64,000 nt of DNA from Chlorops oryzae (taxonomy: Eukaryota; Arthropoda; Insecta; Diptera; Chloropidae): contig CM035808.1 in NCBI GenBank assembly GCA_020466095.1, positions 31,682,391 through 31,746,390 on the forward strand, written 5' to 3'. Under the pieces are notes generated by a model that worked only from the letters and a program-made list of their open reading frames with translations, was not told where the DNA came from and did no database searches. Shown piece by piece: positions 1 to 12,291 of the stretch. The first letter of the stretch is position 1, and each line of letters opens with the position of its first letter. Made by a program: the position numbers and the translations under genes.

Positions 1-2395
1 TAACTGGTGATTAATGAATTTCTTGAATCATTTCCCGAAAATAATGAGAAAAATCAACTTTTAAATGGATTTATCTCGATGAAGCAGCTTGTGGCTACTT
101 TTTTTTCAATTTTATGCACTCATAGAAAGAACCCTTTCATATGAAGGATATCCTTGGCTGTCCAGAGTATAAAAAGCAATAATGATAGGCCCAAAAATGT
201 CTTTGTTTTGTTTATAGAAAGATTAATTTTGGAAGGAGTTTCATGGATTTTTCCAAACAAAAGTTGCTTAAAATAAAGCAGAAAAGAATTAGGGAAAGAT
301 TTCCTATACCCATTTTTGCTTAGAGGAAGTAGCTTAAGCAACTAAAATAGCTTTTTGCATTTAATTATGAATCCTATTATAGTAATTTGTACGGCAACAG
401 AAAATATTTAAATTCAGCACCTAAAGGTATGCATATAAATATGAACAACATTTCGTTCAGTGAAAAATCCGTTCATTCTTGTAGATACATATGTCCATAT
501 AAAGACATCTGGCGCAAGGACTTTGGTTGTTGTGCGAACCTTGTTAAAGCCACAATGAAGATCTCTTAAAACTCTATGATTTCATTTTGAAAAATTCGAA
601 TGCATAATCTTAGTTATTGTATTAAATATTTTCTGTTGTCACGGTAATAACTTTAATAAAATTATAATTTGTTTGTTATCGAAGTCCACAAAGGAAAAGT
701 CTCCTTGAACCTCTGCCGTTAATCTCTTAACCCTCTTGGCTTGTTAGTCAAGATCAAGGAATATATTTTCGAAAAACTTTCACGGCCTTTATTTAACGCC
801 TTCTTCGCGTGCCTATCACAAGAAATGCGTCAGTTCATCCATCAACTCAATGAAAACACTTTCGAATCGAATTCACAGCCTGCAAATACCTTTTCTTGGC
901 ATCGCCTGAGGCCGAAAATTACAAATTCGCAATTAGCTGAATTAAAATGCGATTTGATTTGATGCGCTTGCTACTTCGAGCAATTTTATGCATTATATAT
1001 AAATATACATATATGTTATACCTACATACATATGAACATTTCTTTTAAAAAAATTCTCCTAAAAAGTTTATTTTTTTTTTAACGAAGACTAATTAAAAAT
1101 CTAAGTAGTGGCTTTAAAACATGCTCTGATTACTCCCACAGGCCCAAGAGCCGCGTTCAATCGGGCTCCGTGAGTAATGCGCATCAGTGTGTGGCTATTC
1201 CTGGCTGCATGCTCCACGAAGCAATCTCCATCGATCAATAATGCGCAGTAGCAGCTGCAGTTGGAGTTGCAGCGTTTTGTATGAGATTTTCAGATACACG
1301 CTCCATTCTATTCAAGCCACCACGAATGCAGCCATCTCCCGAACCTCAGACAAAAACGAATAAATTTTTCTCCTTAACTCAGTCTCAATTAACACTTTTT
1401 ATTTTACAGTTAATTACCGCAAAGCGATTTTTCTTCGGTTTTTGCTCAATTTTCAAACTTATTTTTACGGCTGCTTGACTTGGACGACCGCAGATGAAGG
1501 CGAGGAACATTCATTGCATAGACTTTGGAGGAAGAAATAAAAACAAAAAATTTACTGAAAATCTTCAAATCATTTGTTTAGTTTTTATAAATGCGCACAG
1601 TCCGAATACCAAAAATTTTTAATTAATCCCCATTTTTGAAAGGCTGCCCAAATTAATTACATTTTCAGGAGAAAGCTGGATTTATTGTTAAAAACGTCTC
1701 GGATCTAATTCCGTTCATGATCATTTACAGCGATCATATCAAAAATCAAACCATTCTTATACCTATCAAAAAGGCACTATTGCTTAAAAAACAGTCTTTT
1801 ATTTTTAGTTGCAAACAGTAAACAAATTTATAATTATTTAAAAGAAATTATGTTAAAAAAGTCCAATTTAAACGGCTTTTTTGAAAACAATGTACTGAAA
1901 GTTAAAAAAAAAAAATGATTCGGGATGTCACAGGTTCCCATCTTCACATCCCTTCCCTCATCAATCTAAGGCATTCATCAGAGAAATCATCGTTGGCTAG
2001 AAACGCGGACCTACGATTTTTAATTAATCTTAGGCTATGGTCAATATCTTAATTGATGAGGATTAGTGTTGCAAATTATAAACTTGTTTAATTCATCCTC
2101 GTTAAAAAATTTTGTTTTTTTATCCTTTAAAGAAAGCTATATATATGCTATGCTGTGCCCTATGCCCTATTATAACCGCCAGACAACTTCCATTCTATTC
2201 CCCACTTACGTCGAATGGAAGTCGTACGGACGTAATTATGCCCCATTTAGGGCAGGGCAATGAAATATTCTGCCCTAAAATAGGTAAGAAAATATCAACT
2301 TTGCAACTATTTTGCTAGTTGGGAATGCGTCCAAAGACTTAACTCAGAGCTATGTATGCTTGCCCTTCTTGAAACAACTTTGAACCTAATTTCAA
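1..2395. other. Intergenic, no gene recognised
   Basis: AT-rich spacer with only short chance ORFs. A GC-richer patch at about 1130-1275 looks like single-copy DNA but has no coding signal I can defend. Positions 401-443 carry one copy of a dispersed motif (ATTTAAATTCA followed by a TATGCAT core) that recurs elsewhere in the window. Nothing else is recognised. Confidence 0.6.
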
Positions 2396-2830
2396 ATTGA
2401 ATTGTGTTCTACTGTCTAAACCCTTTTCCTTCGATACCTCTATTGTGGTAGAGGCGGCCATCTTGGATTTTAATTGCTATTCACAAAGAATTATTTTCTA
2501 CTTGTCAAGCCCTTTCATTTGAAACCCATATTGACGGGGTTGTGAGAAAATAAGTAATTGACCATTTTGTTGACAGCCATCCTAGATATTTATATTTTTC
2601 ATTGTGAACTGTATTTATTAGTCAAGCCCTTTCGTTTGATACCCATATTGGGCAAGTCGTGACAAAATTTGTAAGCCGCCATTCTGTAGCGGCGGCCATT
2701 TTGAATTTACAATGGAATAGAATTCATTTAATTGTATTGTCACCAGAACTAAAGGTGTGTACCAAATTTCAGATCAAACCGTCAAAAGGAAGGTGGTCGA
2801 ATTTCACTTTCTAGATTTGATCCAAATATT
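2395..2830. repeat. Diverged tandem repeat, about 3 units of about 100-115 bp
   Basis: Three successive blocks start near 2418, 2502 and 2620. Each contains a version of TCAAGCCCTTTCATTTGA followed by ACCCATATTG and then a GCCATnnTnGA(T/A)TT block. The second and third units are the most alike. The internal periodicity and lack of coding potential suggest part of a non-autonomous mobile element. The family was not identified. Confidence 0.6.
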
Positions 2831-3660
2831 TGAATAGGGCAAACTAAATAAAACCGTTTAAAAAGGAATCCAAACCATAATCCTGTTGTCATGGCAGTAC
2901 ATTGCACAACGACTTAAATCCGCATTTCCCAGGAAAAACGACTTATGCGATCATTTCATCATCATGGAAAAAGGACTATAATAACTATCGGCACCGCGTC
3001 AATTAGCAAAAGTGTAGCATTTAAAAGTCATACAAGATACCTTAAACTTTGCCTGGTTAAATGATACAGATCTCTCTTCTAATTTTATTGTCATAGATTA
3101 AATTCTTGCACATTTAAAATCGATTTTTTTGCCAAACAGAAAAGTGGAATTAAGTCGTTCTGTACGTCAACCACAGAGCATATATAAAATACAAAATAAA
3201 TTTCTCTTTTCCATCCAAAAGTCAAGAACTAAGGTAAGGTAAGGGTGGCAACTTAACATATCATTTTGTTTATCTAAGAATTTTCTTAGATTTTGTTTTT
3301 ACTTTTAAGTGACAACTTTCAATTTTTTGAAATATCCAAATTTGGCCTTTTTGTCAATAATTTTTCATACAAATTGTTATCATTTTAATTATTAATTCAG
3401 GCAATCAGAAAAAAATCATTTTCTGACGGTCGAATGTGGATTTCATAGCTTTTTTTTTTTGCATTAACGAGGAAAACATATAAATCTACCAAGTCTTAAG
3501 CAAGACTACCAATTTAAAAAATGTTTAATTATTTCTATTAATTTCTATTATAAGTCCTGGTAGTTTTGTGAATAGTCGGGGAGCAGTTGGAGAGTAGCTG
3601 GATTTGCTGCAGGGAATGTTGTGTTGTAGAAGAGAGTGCTATAAGATACGATGTAACTGT
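2831..3660. other. Intergenic, upstream of a core promoter
   Basis: AT-rich sequence with no coding frame. The last 100 bases lead into the Inr/DPE promoter at 3680 and may hold its proximal regulatory sites. No specific binding site can be assigned. Confidence 0.5.
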
Positions 3661-3674
3661 TTCCGGCTTTCAGT

Positions 3675-3715
3675 CAGTCAGTCTGCTTCGAGCTATCGGT
3701 GAGAACGGTTGTGCG
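3675..3715 (+). promoter_or_regulatory. TATA-less core promoter: Inr plus DPE
   Basis: The run TCAGTCAGTCAGTC contains an initiator whose A at 3680 is taken as +1. Exactly at +28 to +33 (3707-3712) lies GGTTGT, which fits the Drosophila DPE consensus RGWYVT. The preceding GAAC also matches the end of the MTE consensus. No TATA box sits at the expected distance. The two alternative As in the Inr run (3672, 3676) do not place a DPE at the right spacing, which favours 3680. The Inr/DPE spacing is seen directly; promoter activity is inferred. Confidence 0.6.
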
Positions 3716-4079
3716 TCCGGTTGAACGTCTTCATAAAAATTATATATGTATATATATATATATATAGCATTATCCTTGTTGAGTAGAAAAGCAAGTGCAT
3801 AAAAGAAAAAAAGGAGACAGTAGTATACAAAGTCGAGTGCAATTGAGCGAAAGGGAATTTGTGCGAAGTTTGTGAATACAACAAAAAATTGTATTTCCAT
3901 TTTGAAATAAGTATTTTAAAATAAAATTAATAAAGTGAAACGGTGTTCGTGCAATATCAACTGAAGAAGAAAATACTTTCGACGGCTAATATTTGAAAAC
4001 AAAAAAATCTCTGGTGCGAAATCATCGAAAGCGTAAGAAAACCAATTAAGGGATTTAAACAAAGGAAGATTTTTGAAAA
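3680..4079 (+). other. Putative non-coding 5' exon, possibly of singed
   Basis: About 400 bases of A-rich sequence typical of dipteran 5' leaders run from the Inr at 3680 to a good donor (GTAAGA at 4080). No long ORF lies within it. The first coding exon of singed at 34748 has polypyrimidine-AG acceptors just upstream of its ATG, so joining this leader to it would give a first intron of about 30.5 kb. The alternatives are a leader of the DnaJ gene at 21531 or an unrelated non-coding transcript. RNA evidence would settle it. Confidence 0.4.
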
Positions 4080-4644
4080 GTAAGAATTTATTATTTGATA
4101 ATATGCAAAATATTTTTTAAACTTCAAATTCATCTCACACTATTTGGCATTTATTGTTGTTTATCCCATTTCATTAACACGCGAAAGAATTTTCATTACC
4201 GACCCAATATAACTCTGTTTTTTTTTTTTTTTTTTTTTGAATCGTCTCTTTGCTGTTTTATTTTGTAAATTATTTTTTGTTTTAGCCGCTTTCCTCTCTT
4301 ATCGGACTTCGGCTTCTGTTGTTTTTGTAATTTTCTCAACCGGCTTTTTGATACTAATTGTACCTTGGCATTGGCCTTCGTGTCTTTGTTCATCTTTGCT
4401 GCCCGTTTTCTTGCAGCCGTGCTCCCCAAAACATGTCTGCATGCTCTCTACGTGCTCCAGCTAGGCATGTTAGTTTATGAGCTGTTTGTAACGAGAGTAA
4501 AGATAAATGTTTCATTAATTCATTCCATCCCGCCCATAAGGACCGAAGGCTTATTATTATGTGAGCTTAATTGAGAATGGATGGTCAATGATAAATTATT
4601 TCGATTTGAAAAAAAAATCTTTCTTTATATATAAAATATCGCAC
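4080..4644. other. Putative intron sequence, no gene
   Basis: AT-rich DNA with a 23-base T tract near 4217. The ORFs on both strands here are low-complexity products of that tract. Nothing else is recognised. Confidence 0.5.
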
Positions 4645-4880
4645 ACTAATCACTAAATCGGCACAACTCAAAATTTTGCATTTCTCGGGAAAACGGCCAA
4701 TAACTCTCGACGCCTATAAAAACAATTTCCTTTCTAAATTTATAGTATTCCTAAATAACTGCAGAATCAATTAATATCAATGTTAATTTTCCAAGTGTTC
4801 CTTTTCCTGCAGTAAAATGTTGCCGAACATGAAAAAATTGATAGAAAAAATTTTGGAATTGTGCCGGTTTAGTGATTAGT
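4645..4880. mobile_element. Inverted-repeat MITE, about 236 bp
   Basis: The left end starts ACTAATCACTAAATCGGCAC and the right end, read on the other strand, starts ACTAATCACTAAACCGGCAC. The repeats stay similar for about 35 bases. The interior is AT-rich and non-coding. I could not find a convincing target-site duplication, so the superfamily is open. Confidence 0.65.
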
Positions 4881-7165
4881 CTGCAATATATGCATGTATG
4901 TATGAAGAAATACTTCCACTTATTTTACCTACTAATTTAAATTGACTTTGGCATTAGACAAGGTTAACAAAAAATTTGAAAAACAAAGGATTTTTTTGAT
5001 AAATCCCTTTAACGCCTAAGGGATAAGTTTGCCCGCAATATAATCTTAACGATTTATAACAATAGGGGTATTCCTTTCAACGTGTATTTACCTCGAAAAC
5101 GTCGAAAATTCGTAAATCAAGAAAGTTTAGAAATTAATAAACGAAGTTTTGTGAAAAAAAAAAATTTTTTAAATATTTTACGGCTTATCAATCTTTTCAT
5201 GTTTTAGCGAAGACCCCTAATGATATACAATACAAAGATTACTGTAAATCGTTCAGCCTATGTGGGGAAAACTTTGTTCTTTATGCGTTAAAGGGATAAA
5301 TATATATTTTAGGCTGTATGTATTTACACCAACGATAAGTGGCAATCCATTCGATGGGTGATCATGCTTTTTGCTCTACAAAGTTTTTTTCTATTTGTAT
5401 TTGAAAATATTTGACGGACATTTTGCACGTCTCGTCGCAGTTATTTTGCTCGCATCGCATTTTATGTTGTCTACCATTAAATCAATTTGGATTTTTAATG
5501 CCACAAAACTGTTTTATGAGTCAAGTTGCCACGAAATACCGTTGGCCGTTTACGCCGTCATCGCGTGGCTTCAATGACGGTGTCCGATCCGATCCGATCC
5601 GATGCGATACGATCGAATCGAAGTCGCTCGACGGCATATTTGGCCGATATGAATTTCTGCTTTTTTTTTTTTTGCTATTGCCATTCGCCATTTAATGCTG
5701 GTATTGATTTGATTTCTTTTTAATTGTTGCTTATTACCTTTTGATTGACTTCGAGACTTTGGAAAATACAACTCAAAGAAAACAGAAAACTGAAAGAAAT
5801 TGCAATAGGCCGTGAGAGAAGTGTGAAGAACGCAGGAATGATAACAAAATGTCACTTGTCAAAGTGATGTTTGGGGGGAAAAGATAGAAAATTTCATTTC
5901 TCGCCACTTCGCGAACTCTTTCGTGTCCTTCATCTCTCTCAGTCTTTCTCTGTCATTCTCTCGTTTCGATCAATCGACATTCGATCGTTTTTTATCTTGA
6001 AATTCAATCATCGATGATTGCTGCTGTTGTTTGATGGCATTTTTCGATGTGTTTTGATGATTGTTCGGGATGCCTTTTCGATTGAAATTGAATTCGGCAT
6101 TCAAAGACTTTCGTCGTCTCAAATTTCGATCTCAAATTTCGAAGTGACATGCACATTTTTAACAAATTTCGTTTTGAGTTTAACATTCCACGCTGTCCGT
6201 TTTCCGCTACAAAATTCCCTTTCGACGCACTTTCGTTTTTCCCGTCGCTGAGCGAATTGTATCTCACGCATGCACGTGCTCTCTTTTCGATTTTTTCCTT
6301 TTTCCACGTAGCTTCTATTGAACTCCTGCTCTCCCAGATTATGCGGCATATTCGAATGTGGCGTTGAATTTGGGGCGTGTGTCTAGACTCTAGACTTCAT
6401 AATGAACTCACGTTGTACTCTCGAAAGCCGGCGAAATCAGAAATGCCATTACCAATACTCTCGAAAATGAAAAGAAAAAAAAAAGAGAAAAAAAATAAAA
6501 CAATATTTCCGTCCTGTCAGAATTTACGGAAAATATTTTCCTACCGTAAATTGAGTTTCGTGCTCTGCCGCTTTTTTCCTCCTTCCTTTTTTTTTTTTTT
6601 TTTTTTTTTTGTAACAGAATTTGCGATTTGTCCCTTGAAAAGGACGCACGGAATCCACCCTCTGAAGGTTTGCTTAATTGCCAAAAAATGCTAAAATTTC
6701 GATTTTCGTTTGGTGTTTCCGTCTTTGGGGAGCGATGAGGTGAGCCTTAGCGACTTGCGACTCAGTCGCAGGTAGGAATTTGTTCCCTTTTCAAAACGAG
6801 ATAAGAAAGCATTGATGAAGAAGAGCTTCGAAAATGAGGGTGAAATTCTATGCGGTATTACACGAGGACAATTTGATGGCTTAGGGAAAGTTTTTATATT
6901 GCATCGAGGGTTTTGCTGTGAGGACATAAATTTTGTTTAGTTTTCATTGTCTTCATAAAAAGGAAGGAGAAAGTATACAGCCATGACCTTAGCAAAGCTT
7001 TGATAGAAGGATGTTTTATTTTACAAATCATAGGGAGAGAGAAAATCCTTGAATTCCATTGAAGCCTCTTCAAGGTGGTTCGAAATTAATCCCTTTTTGC
7101 TAACTTCGCTTGCGATCGGTGGCATTTTTCTATATGATTGAGTGATATTTTCGTATTGGAACTTT
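4881..7165. other. Putative intron sequence, no gene
   Basis: No coding frame can be supported. Noticeable features are a short GATCC-type run at about 5584-5605, a TTTCGA-rich stretch at 5900-6300, an A-rich/T-rich pair at 6470-6500 and 6580-6612, and ordinary AT-rich sequence elsewhere. Confidence 0.5.
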
Positions 7166-7169
7166 GGAG

Positions 7170-7735
7170 ATGAGACCTGTGGAGAGAAAGAGAGAAGGGA
7201 GAGAAAGAAGAGGGGAGAAAGAGAAGAGGGAGAAAGAGAGAGGGAGAGAAAGAGAGAGGGAGAGGAAAGAGAGGAGATGAGAGAAAGAGAGAGAGGAGAG
7301 AGAAAGGAGAGAGGGAGAGAAAGGAGAGAGGAAGGAGAGGAGAGAAAGAGAGAGGAGAGAAGAGAGAGAGGGAGAGAAGAGAGAGGGAGAGAAAGAGAGA
7401 GGGAGAGAGAAAGGGAGATAGGTAAAAGGAGAGAGTGGGAGAGAAAAAGAGAGAGAGACTGGAGAGAGAGAGATGGAAAGAGAGACTGGGTGAGAGAGTG
7501 GGAGAGAGTGTGTGGGAGAAAGAGAGGGGGAGAAAGAGCGAGGAGTAAAGAGAGCGACAAATAGAGACAGCGAGAGATAGGCGAACGAGAGATAGAGAGA
7601 TCGCGAGATCGAGGTAGAGAGAGAGGTTGTGAGGAACGAGATGAAAGAGAATAGCGAGAGAGAGAGCGAGAGATTGAGCGGAGGTAGATAGAGAGAAAGA
7701 GAGAGAGAAAGAAAAGGGACAGAGGTTGTGAGAAA
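7170..7735. repeat. Long GA-rich (GAGA) polypurine tract
   Basis: About 565 bases are almost pure purine on the + strand, dominated by GAGAGAAAGAGAG variants. The overlapping ORFs of 140-206 aa on both strands are low-complexity Arg/Glu or Ser/Leu repeats and are artefacts. GAGA repeats bind GAF/Trl and CLAMP in flies and can adopt triplex structure. A regulatory role here is only a possibility. Confidence 0.9.
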
Positions 7736-8988
7736 AGAGATGGCTAACACGGGCCTTGACTCTGTGACGGGTCCTATAAAACCCGATACATTCCTTTCAA
7801 ATTCGTTTCTTTTTTTCGTACTTTGCTTTTTGCCTGTGAGAGGGCCCCAACGAAAGAAAACCCCCGAAAGCTGGTGCTCTCTTCCTTAGAGTTATTTCTT
7901 TAAATTCCGTCAAATTAATCCTTCACCATGAATCACCGTGCCTTCCAAGACTACCATAAAGCAAAACAAATCATATATTAAAGACTATAAATAGCAAGGA
8001 GGGATAGTTAAGCACACTTGCGAGACATTTAAAATGGGAATTGTCTACGCAGCGAGTCTTTTGTGATATGGAGTGGAGTGGTGTGCATAAATCGAAGTGA
8101 AGATAGAAATTACACATTTCCGTTTCTTGGCGGAAGTCGTCAGGTAAATCGGTATGGAAAAATGAAGCGACATAAATCAAGCGGTGCGCACGACGATTGC
8201 ATACAAATCGATCGCTTTGCAGTAAGCAAGCAAGATATCGCCACGGATACTGAAATTGTGACGCCTGCCGTCAATCTTGCTGTCATTGGCCGAGCAAATC
8301 GATTTGTTGAAAATCAATTCGAGCTTAACGAGTCCGATTTCGATTTTGATTCCGATGGCGCGTTGATGCAATGCTCGAATGCTTTGGAGTTGATTGTGGT
8401 AGCTCAAACCCTCAATATCCTTTGACTTTGTTGTATCCTGCAGCGTTTCGAATGCATCTGAGGGAAAAATCATTGTACCGCACAATGACGCAGCATGGAT
8501 TGTGCGTATGTTTGTACACGTACATATGTGTATGTTTTTCTTGTTGAATGAATTGAGGGTGTCCAGATTTGACGCAACTCACTAAATTAAGGTCGTGTGG
8601 GTCGTGTCTGATCCCAAGTCTTTTTGTCTGCTTCCATTTCGTTTTTTTTATACATACATATTTCTTTTTTTCGCTTAACTGTCTGCTTCACTGTCTGCTC
8701 GAATTGGCGCCCCATCATTTAGCATGCGATCAGTCCATGTAATGGGCCCTTCGCAGCACAGCTGCATCCAATATGTAGCGGAAAACCAGGGATTTTTCAA
8801 TGTGTTTTTCTTTCTTCTTTTCGTTTTGTTTGCTTTAAGTGGCCAAGGTTGTCTTCGTCGATGCCGTTGTAGAGTAGTTTGGTTTTTCTCTTTTATTTTT
8901 TTAAGAAGAATATCTATGTATGTTTTTTTTACGTCGTTTCTTTGCTTTCTTTTCGAGTTCTTCTGTTCCTTATGGCTTAAAAATTGTT
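7736..8988. other. Putative intron sequence, no gene
   Basis: Mixed-composition DNA. Positions 8060-8480 are less AT-rich and give ORFs of about 100-120 aa on both strands, without recognisable domains or splice context. I treat them as chance ORFs. Nothing else is recognised. Confidence 0.45.
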
Positions 8989-9496
8989 GTGACTTCGTCT
9001 GAGCTTCTTTGTGAATCACCTTTGCCCCATGTGGACACACCCTTATCGAGCAGCTTTGGGCGAATCCACTTAGGTACAACGCTCGATGGGAATTGATTTT
9101 CTTTAAGAACTGTGTGATTCGATTCTTGGTGTTAACGTAAAAAGAAAATATAACGATTGAACTTTAAGAACAGAAGCATATTCGAATATTTTACAAGGTT
9201 CCAGTAATGAAAAGACACGAGAAAATATAGTGTGACTTCGTCTGAGCTTCTTTGATGATATTTCACCTTTGCCACCATTTGTGACACACCCTTATCGAGC
9301 AGTTTGGAGCGATATCGTAACGACTTTAACCGGACTGTACAACGGCTCGATGGGAATTGATTTAATCCTTTAAAAACTTTGTCTGCAGTTAATTCAATTG
9401 GTGTTAACTAAAATATAACGATTGAACTTTAAGAACAGAAGCATATTCGAATATTTTACAAGGTTCCAGTAATGAAAAGACACGAGAAAATATAAG
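8989..9496. repeat. Local tandem duplication, about 240-265 bp unit
   Basis: Copy 1 (8989-9230) and copy 2 (9232-9496) both begin GTGACTTCGTCTGAGCTTCT. Both end with the same block of about 90 bases, from ATAACGATTGAACTTTAAG to GACACGAGAAAATATA. The middle parts differ by several insertions: copy 2 has extra GATATT/ATATCG-type segments. The distal block is essentially identical while the proximal part has diverged. No coding potential is seen. Confidence 0.85.
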
Positions 9497-9884
9497 ATTT
9501 AATCTCTCTGTTAGTTTAGAATCAGGCGGCTTAGCCTAGGCTTTATGGCGAGTCTTTCCCACTCACGCTGCTTCTCCATCCCGATTCCTCTCTTTCCGGT
9601 ACGTATCTTTCCCGCTCCCGGTCACTCTCATTCCCGCTCCCTCTCCCTTTCTCTCAGTCACTCCCTCTTCTACCCTCTCTTATTTAGTCCCATTCTCATC
9701 ACTTCTTTTCTTCTCTCTTTTTCTTTCCCACGACGCTCAAAGGCTCCAAGTTTTCTTTTCTATAATTGAAAATTCGTCTCCCAAGTAGTTTAAATAAAAA
9801 AAATTTTCGTTTTTGAAAATAAAACTTACTTCTGGCGTCCATCCTTACCACTTAGGGTTGTGAAAAATAGATGTTGGCCGATTC
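9497..9884. other. Non-coding, TC-rich
   Basis: A pyrimidine-rich stretch (9545-9740) generates a Ser/Pro/Phe-rich chance ORF. No gene is recognised. Confidence 0.5.
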
Positions 9885-9975
9885 TCACACCTACCCGATA
9901 TGTACACAAAATTTCAGTCCAGCCGTTTCGGAGGAGTTTGGTAACAAACACGGCGACACAAGAATTTTATATAAG
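9885..9975 (+). mobile_element. Retroelement or DINE-like tail fragment
   Basis: The sequence CAGCCGTTTCGGAGGAG at 9920-9936 is followed by GTAACAAACACGGCGACACA and AATTTTATATAA. This layout is common at the 3' ends of RTE-type LINEs and in DINE/mini-me repeats of flies. The same 17-base core recurs at 27335-27351 inside a better preserved element. Confidence 0.5.
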
Positions 9976-10154
9976 TACTTATAAGATTTTCGCCAATGTA
10001 GAAACCACACTTTCCCATTGCCTCCGTTCTTGAAGCTGTTCCCAACCTAATTTTTTCTTGTGCTTCGGATTATGCTGAAAACTCTTTGAGAAGAAAAGCT
10101 TCCCGAAAATAATAAACAATGTTTCTAAAGTCGCTTATTGTTCAAAAATCCTTT

Positions 10155-10227
10155 TTGCCCAAACTGCAAAAAGTCATACCATAAAATATCACAAAACGGG
10201 AAAAATCTCTCGAAACTGGCAGCACTG
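10155..10227. mobile_element. Decayed end of an hAT-like element
   Basis: The end ACTGGCAGCACTG at about 10215-10227 is the complement of CAGTGCTGCCAGT. That is a variant of the CAGTGNTGCCAG terminal repeat of the hAT elements at 20084 and 45574, and it has the same adjacent TTTCCC/GGGAAA interior. No partner end or TSD is visible, so it is a fragment. Confidence 0.4.
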
Positions 10228-10961
10228 AAGCCATGCTAAATCAAAACCTTTTAAAAAAAAAAAACTTTGTGTAAAAGACTGAACAGAGTGTACTCATTGC
10301 ATGATTCTTATCACCATTTTATTGAAGTGCAATGGAAGGCAAAAGGTCTTCGCCCACGCAAGCCCTGGCGCTGCTTTCCATCAGAGCGACCGGAATGAAT
10401 CCGATAAAGTCAAAAATAGCATTATCATGTTAAAAGTCTTTCAGCCGGTCCGTTCGTTCATTCGTCAGCTGAAGCGATTCCCTCAGGGATAAACGTACAC
10501 GCATTGTGATTTTTATTTTTTTTTTTTCCCAATCCAGAGTGGCTGCCGCTTGCGATATTTCCATTCGAGATAAGAAAAGGCATCAAGCGCAAAAAATACA
10601 CAAAAAAAAAAAACGAAAAAAGAGGAGAAAAAACCAGGGATCCCGATAAACAAATGCAAAACTGAGAAATGAAATTCCTTTCGCCTTTCGAGCTTTGAGC
10701 TATCATATGAAAACATGAGTTCTATTTCATCGACGATGTATGCATCATGTCAGTGCGATTGCGATTGCCCCAACCGCAGAAATCTGGGCACTTTCAGCAC
10801 TCAAAATAAAAACCGATAAAAGCGGAAAGGGAAAAGAAAAAAATCCCCAAAAGATTACAACGGGAATGGCCTAAAGTAGCGGAAAGGAGGAAAGCGGGAT
10901 ATTCCAATAAAATGCATAATGCAACGACGCGCGGCCTTCCGTTGCACTCACAAGAACAGCA
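10228..10961. other. Putative intron sequence, no gene
   Basis: AT-rich non-coding DNA with A-tracts at 10520-10620. No gene or repeat is recognised. Confidence 0.5.
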
Positions 10962-12291
10962 ATTATATCCCGCAAGTACGCAAGTAGCAACAGCAATTAG
11001 AGCAACAACAATAACAAGCATAAATAAATAAAACAATAGCAACAAGATGGGACGCAAGACGTATACGTACATATGTACATATGTATGTAGGTACTCGAAG
11101 GCCTCAGACCCAATTCAGACATCGAAATGTTCGTAATAAGAAATCGAAAGAGATTGACGTCGATGGAGATGGCGATGGCGATGGACAATGACGAAGCATA
11201 GACTGAGCACAAAGTGAACTACATTGCTCGATGGAAGATGGCAACGGAGGACGGAGAATTGAGAAGGGTTTGCACAAATGCGTGAAGGTATTTCGAAGAC
11301 TTCTAAGAATGTCGTCGTGCAGCCTTAGGCGATGCTGATGGAGAGGACGAAGAACTCTCTTCGAAGGCAATGAAATCGTCATGCCAGTCTGAACCGGAAT
11401 AATTGTGGCAAGCAAGAGGAGCAAGCAGCCAGGAGTATATATGTACATACATGCATATGTATCGGAAGCTGATACGATGCCACCGAATGTGGACCCAGAG
11501 GCGCGCGAAGAATGCTCGAAGAGGTTATTGCTGCTGCACGCTTATCTTGGTTGAATGGACTAAAGTTTTGAGTGATATAAGACACACTCACGAATGCATG
11601 AATATATGGAAGATCGTGTTTGTTGAACCACAAATGTATGCACAAATGCAGGCAGGAAGTAACTGAAATGCTCGGCACTCTGCCACTCGACTTTATTGTC
11701 AACGCCAGCGCTTTCATTGAAGCAACCTCGTGGCCTCTTGAGGTTTTTATGATGTAAAGTGACAAAAAATCGCACATTAAAACAAAAACAGTCAAGAAAA
11801 CGACAACAAATTTCTTGAACCGAGAACAATTACAGAGGAGTCGCATTGAAAACAAAGCAAAAATAAGAAAAAAAAGGGGGAAAAAATGGATAAGTTTAGT
11901 GCAACAACAACCATCCAAAGGCTATTCAACTCCTTTGAATGCATGTCCTTCCAGAAGAGAATAGTATATTCTCATTGTTCCTTTTGTCTCATGGTCTTTG
12001 TGAGAACTAACAGAAAATGAAAAGGAAAAAGGCAACCAGTCCTTTTACGGCTGGAAAAAATGAAGCTCTGTTCAATTTCATTCAATGTTGATAGTCCGCA
12101 AGGATTTGAAAGCAATCAGAAAGTACGGCTCCCTGAAGAATAAATTTCAAAATCTTATAGCAATCACTTCGCTTCATGAGGCTACTTAGGAAAGGGTCAT
12201 TGATTTTTTTAAATATTTTTTAAGATAAACTTAGATTCTTGTCAATTCTCAAGTCTTTAAGCTGTCATTAACAATCAACTTGGAGCTTCAT
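10962..12291. repeat. Segmental tandem duplication, copy 1 (empty site)
   Basis: This 1.33-kb block begins ATTATATCCCGCAAGTACGC and recurs almost exactly from 12292, immediately next to it. Copy 1 contains a single ATGTACAT where copy 2 carries the 2157-bp foldback insertion. The last 100 bases (12185-12277) lack several isolated single bases present in copy 2. ORFs of up to 179 aa on the minus strand are not conserved between copies beyond the shared DNA and show no known domain. Confidence 0.92.

Noticed and set aside
7021..7750. Overlapping ORFs of 140-206 aa on both strands
   Set aside because: They are translations of the GAGA purine tract with two- or three-residue composition; no start context, domain or splice signals.
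11379..11918. Minus-strand ORF of 179 aa with a duplicate of 156 aa at 14873-15343
   Set aside because: The two agree only because the DNA is duplicated; indels between copies change the frame at the N terminus and no domain is recognisable.
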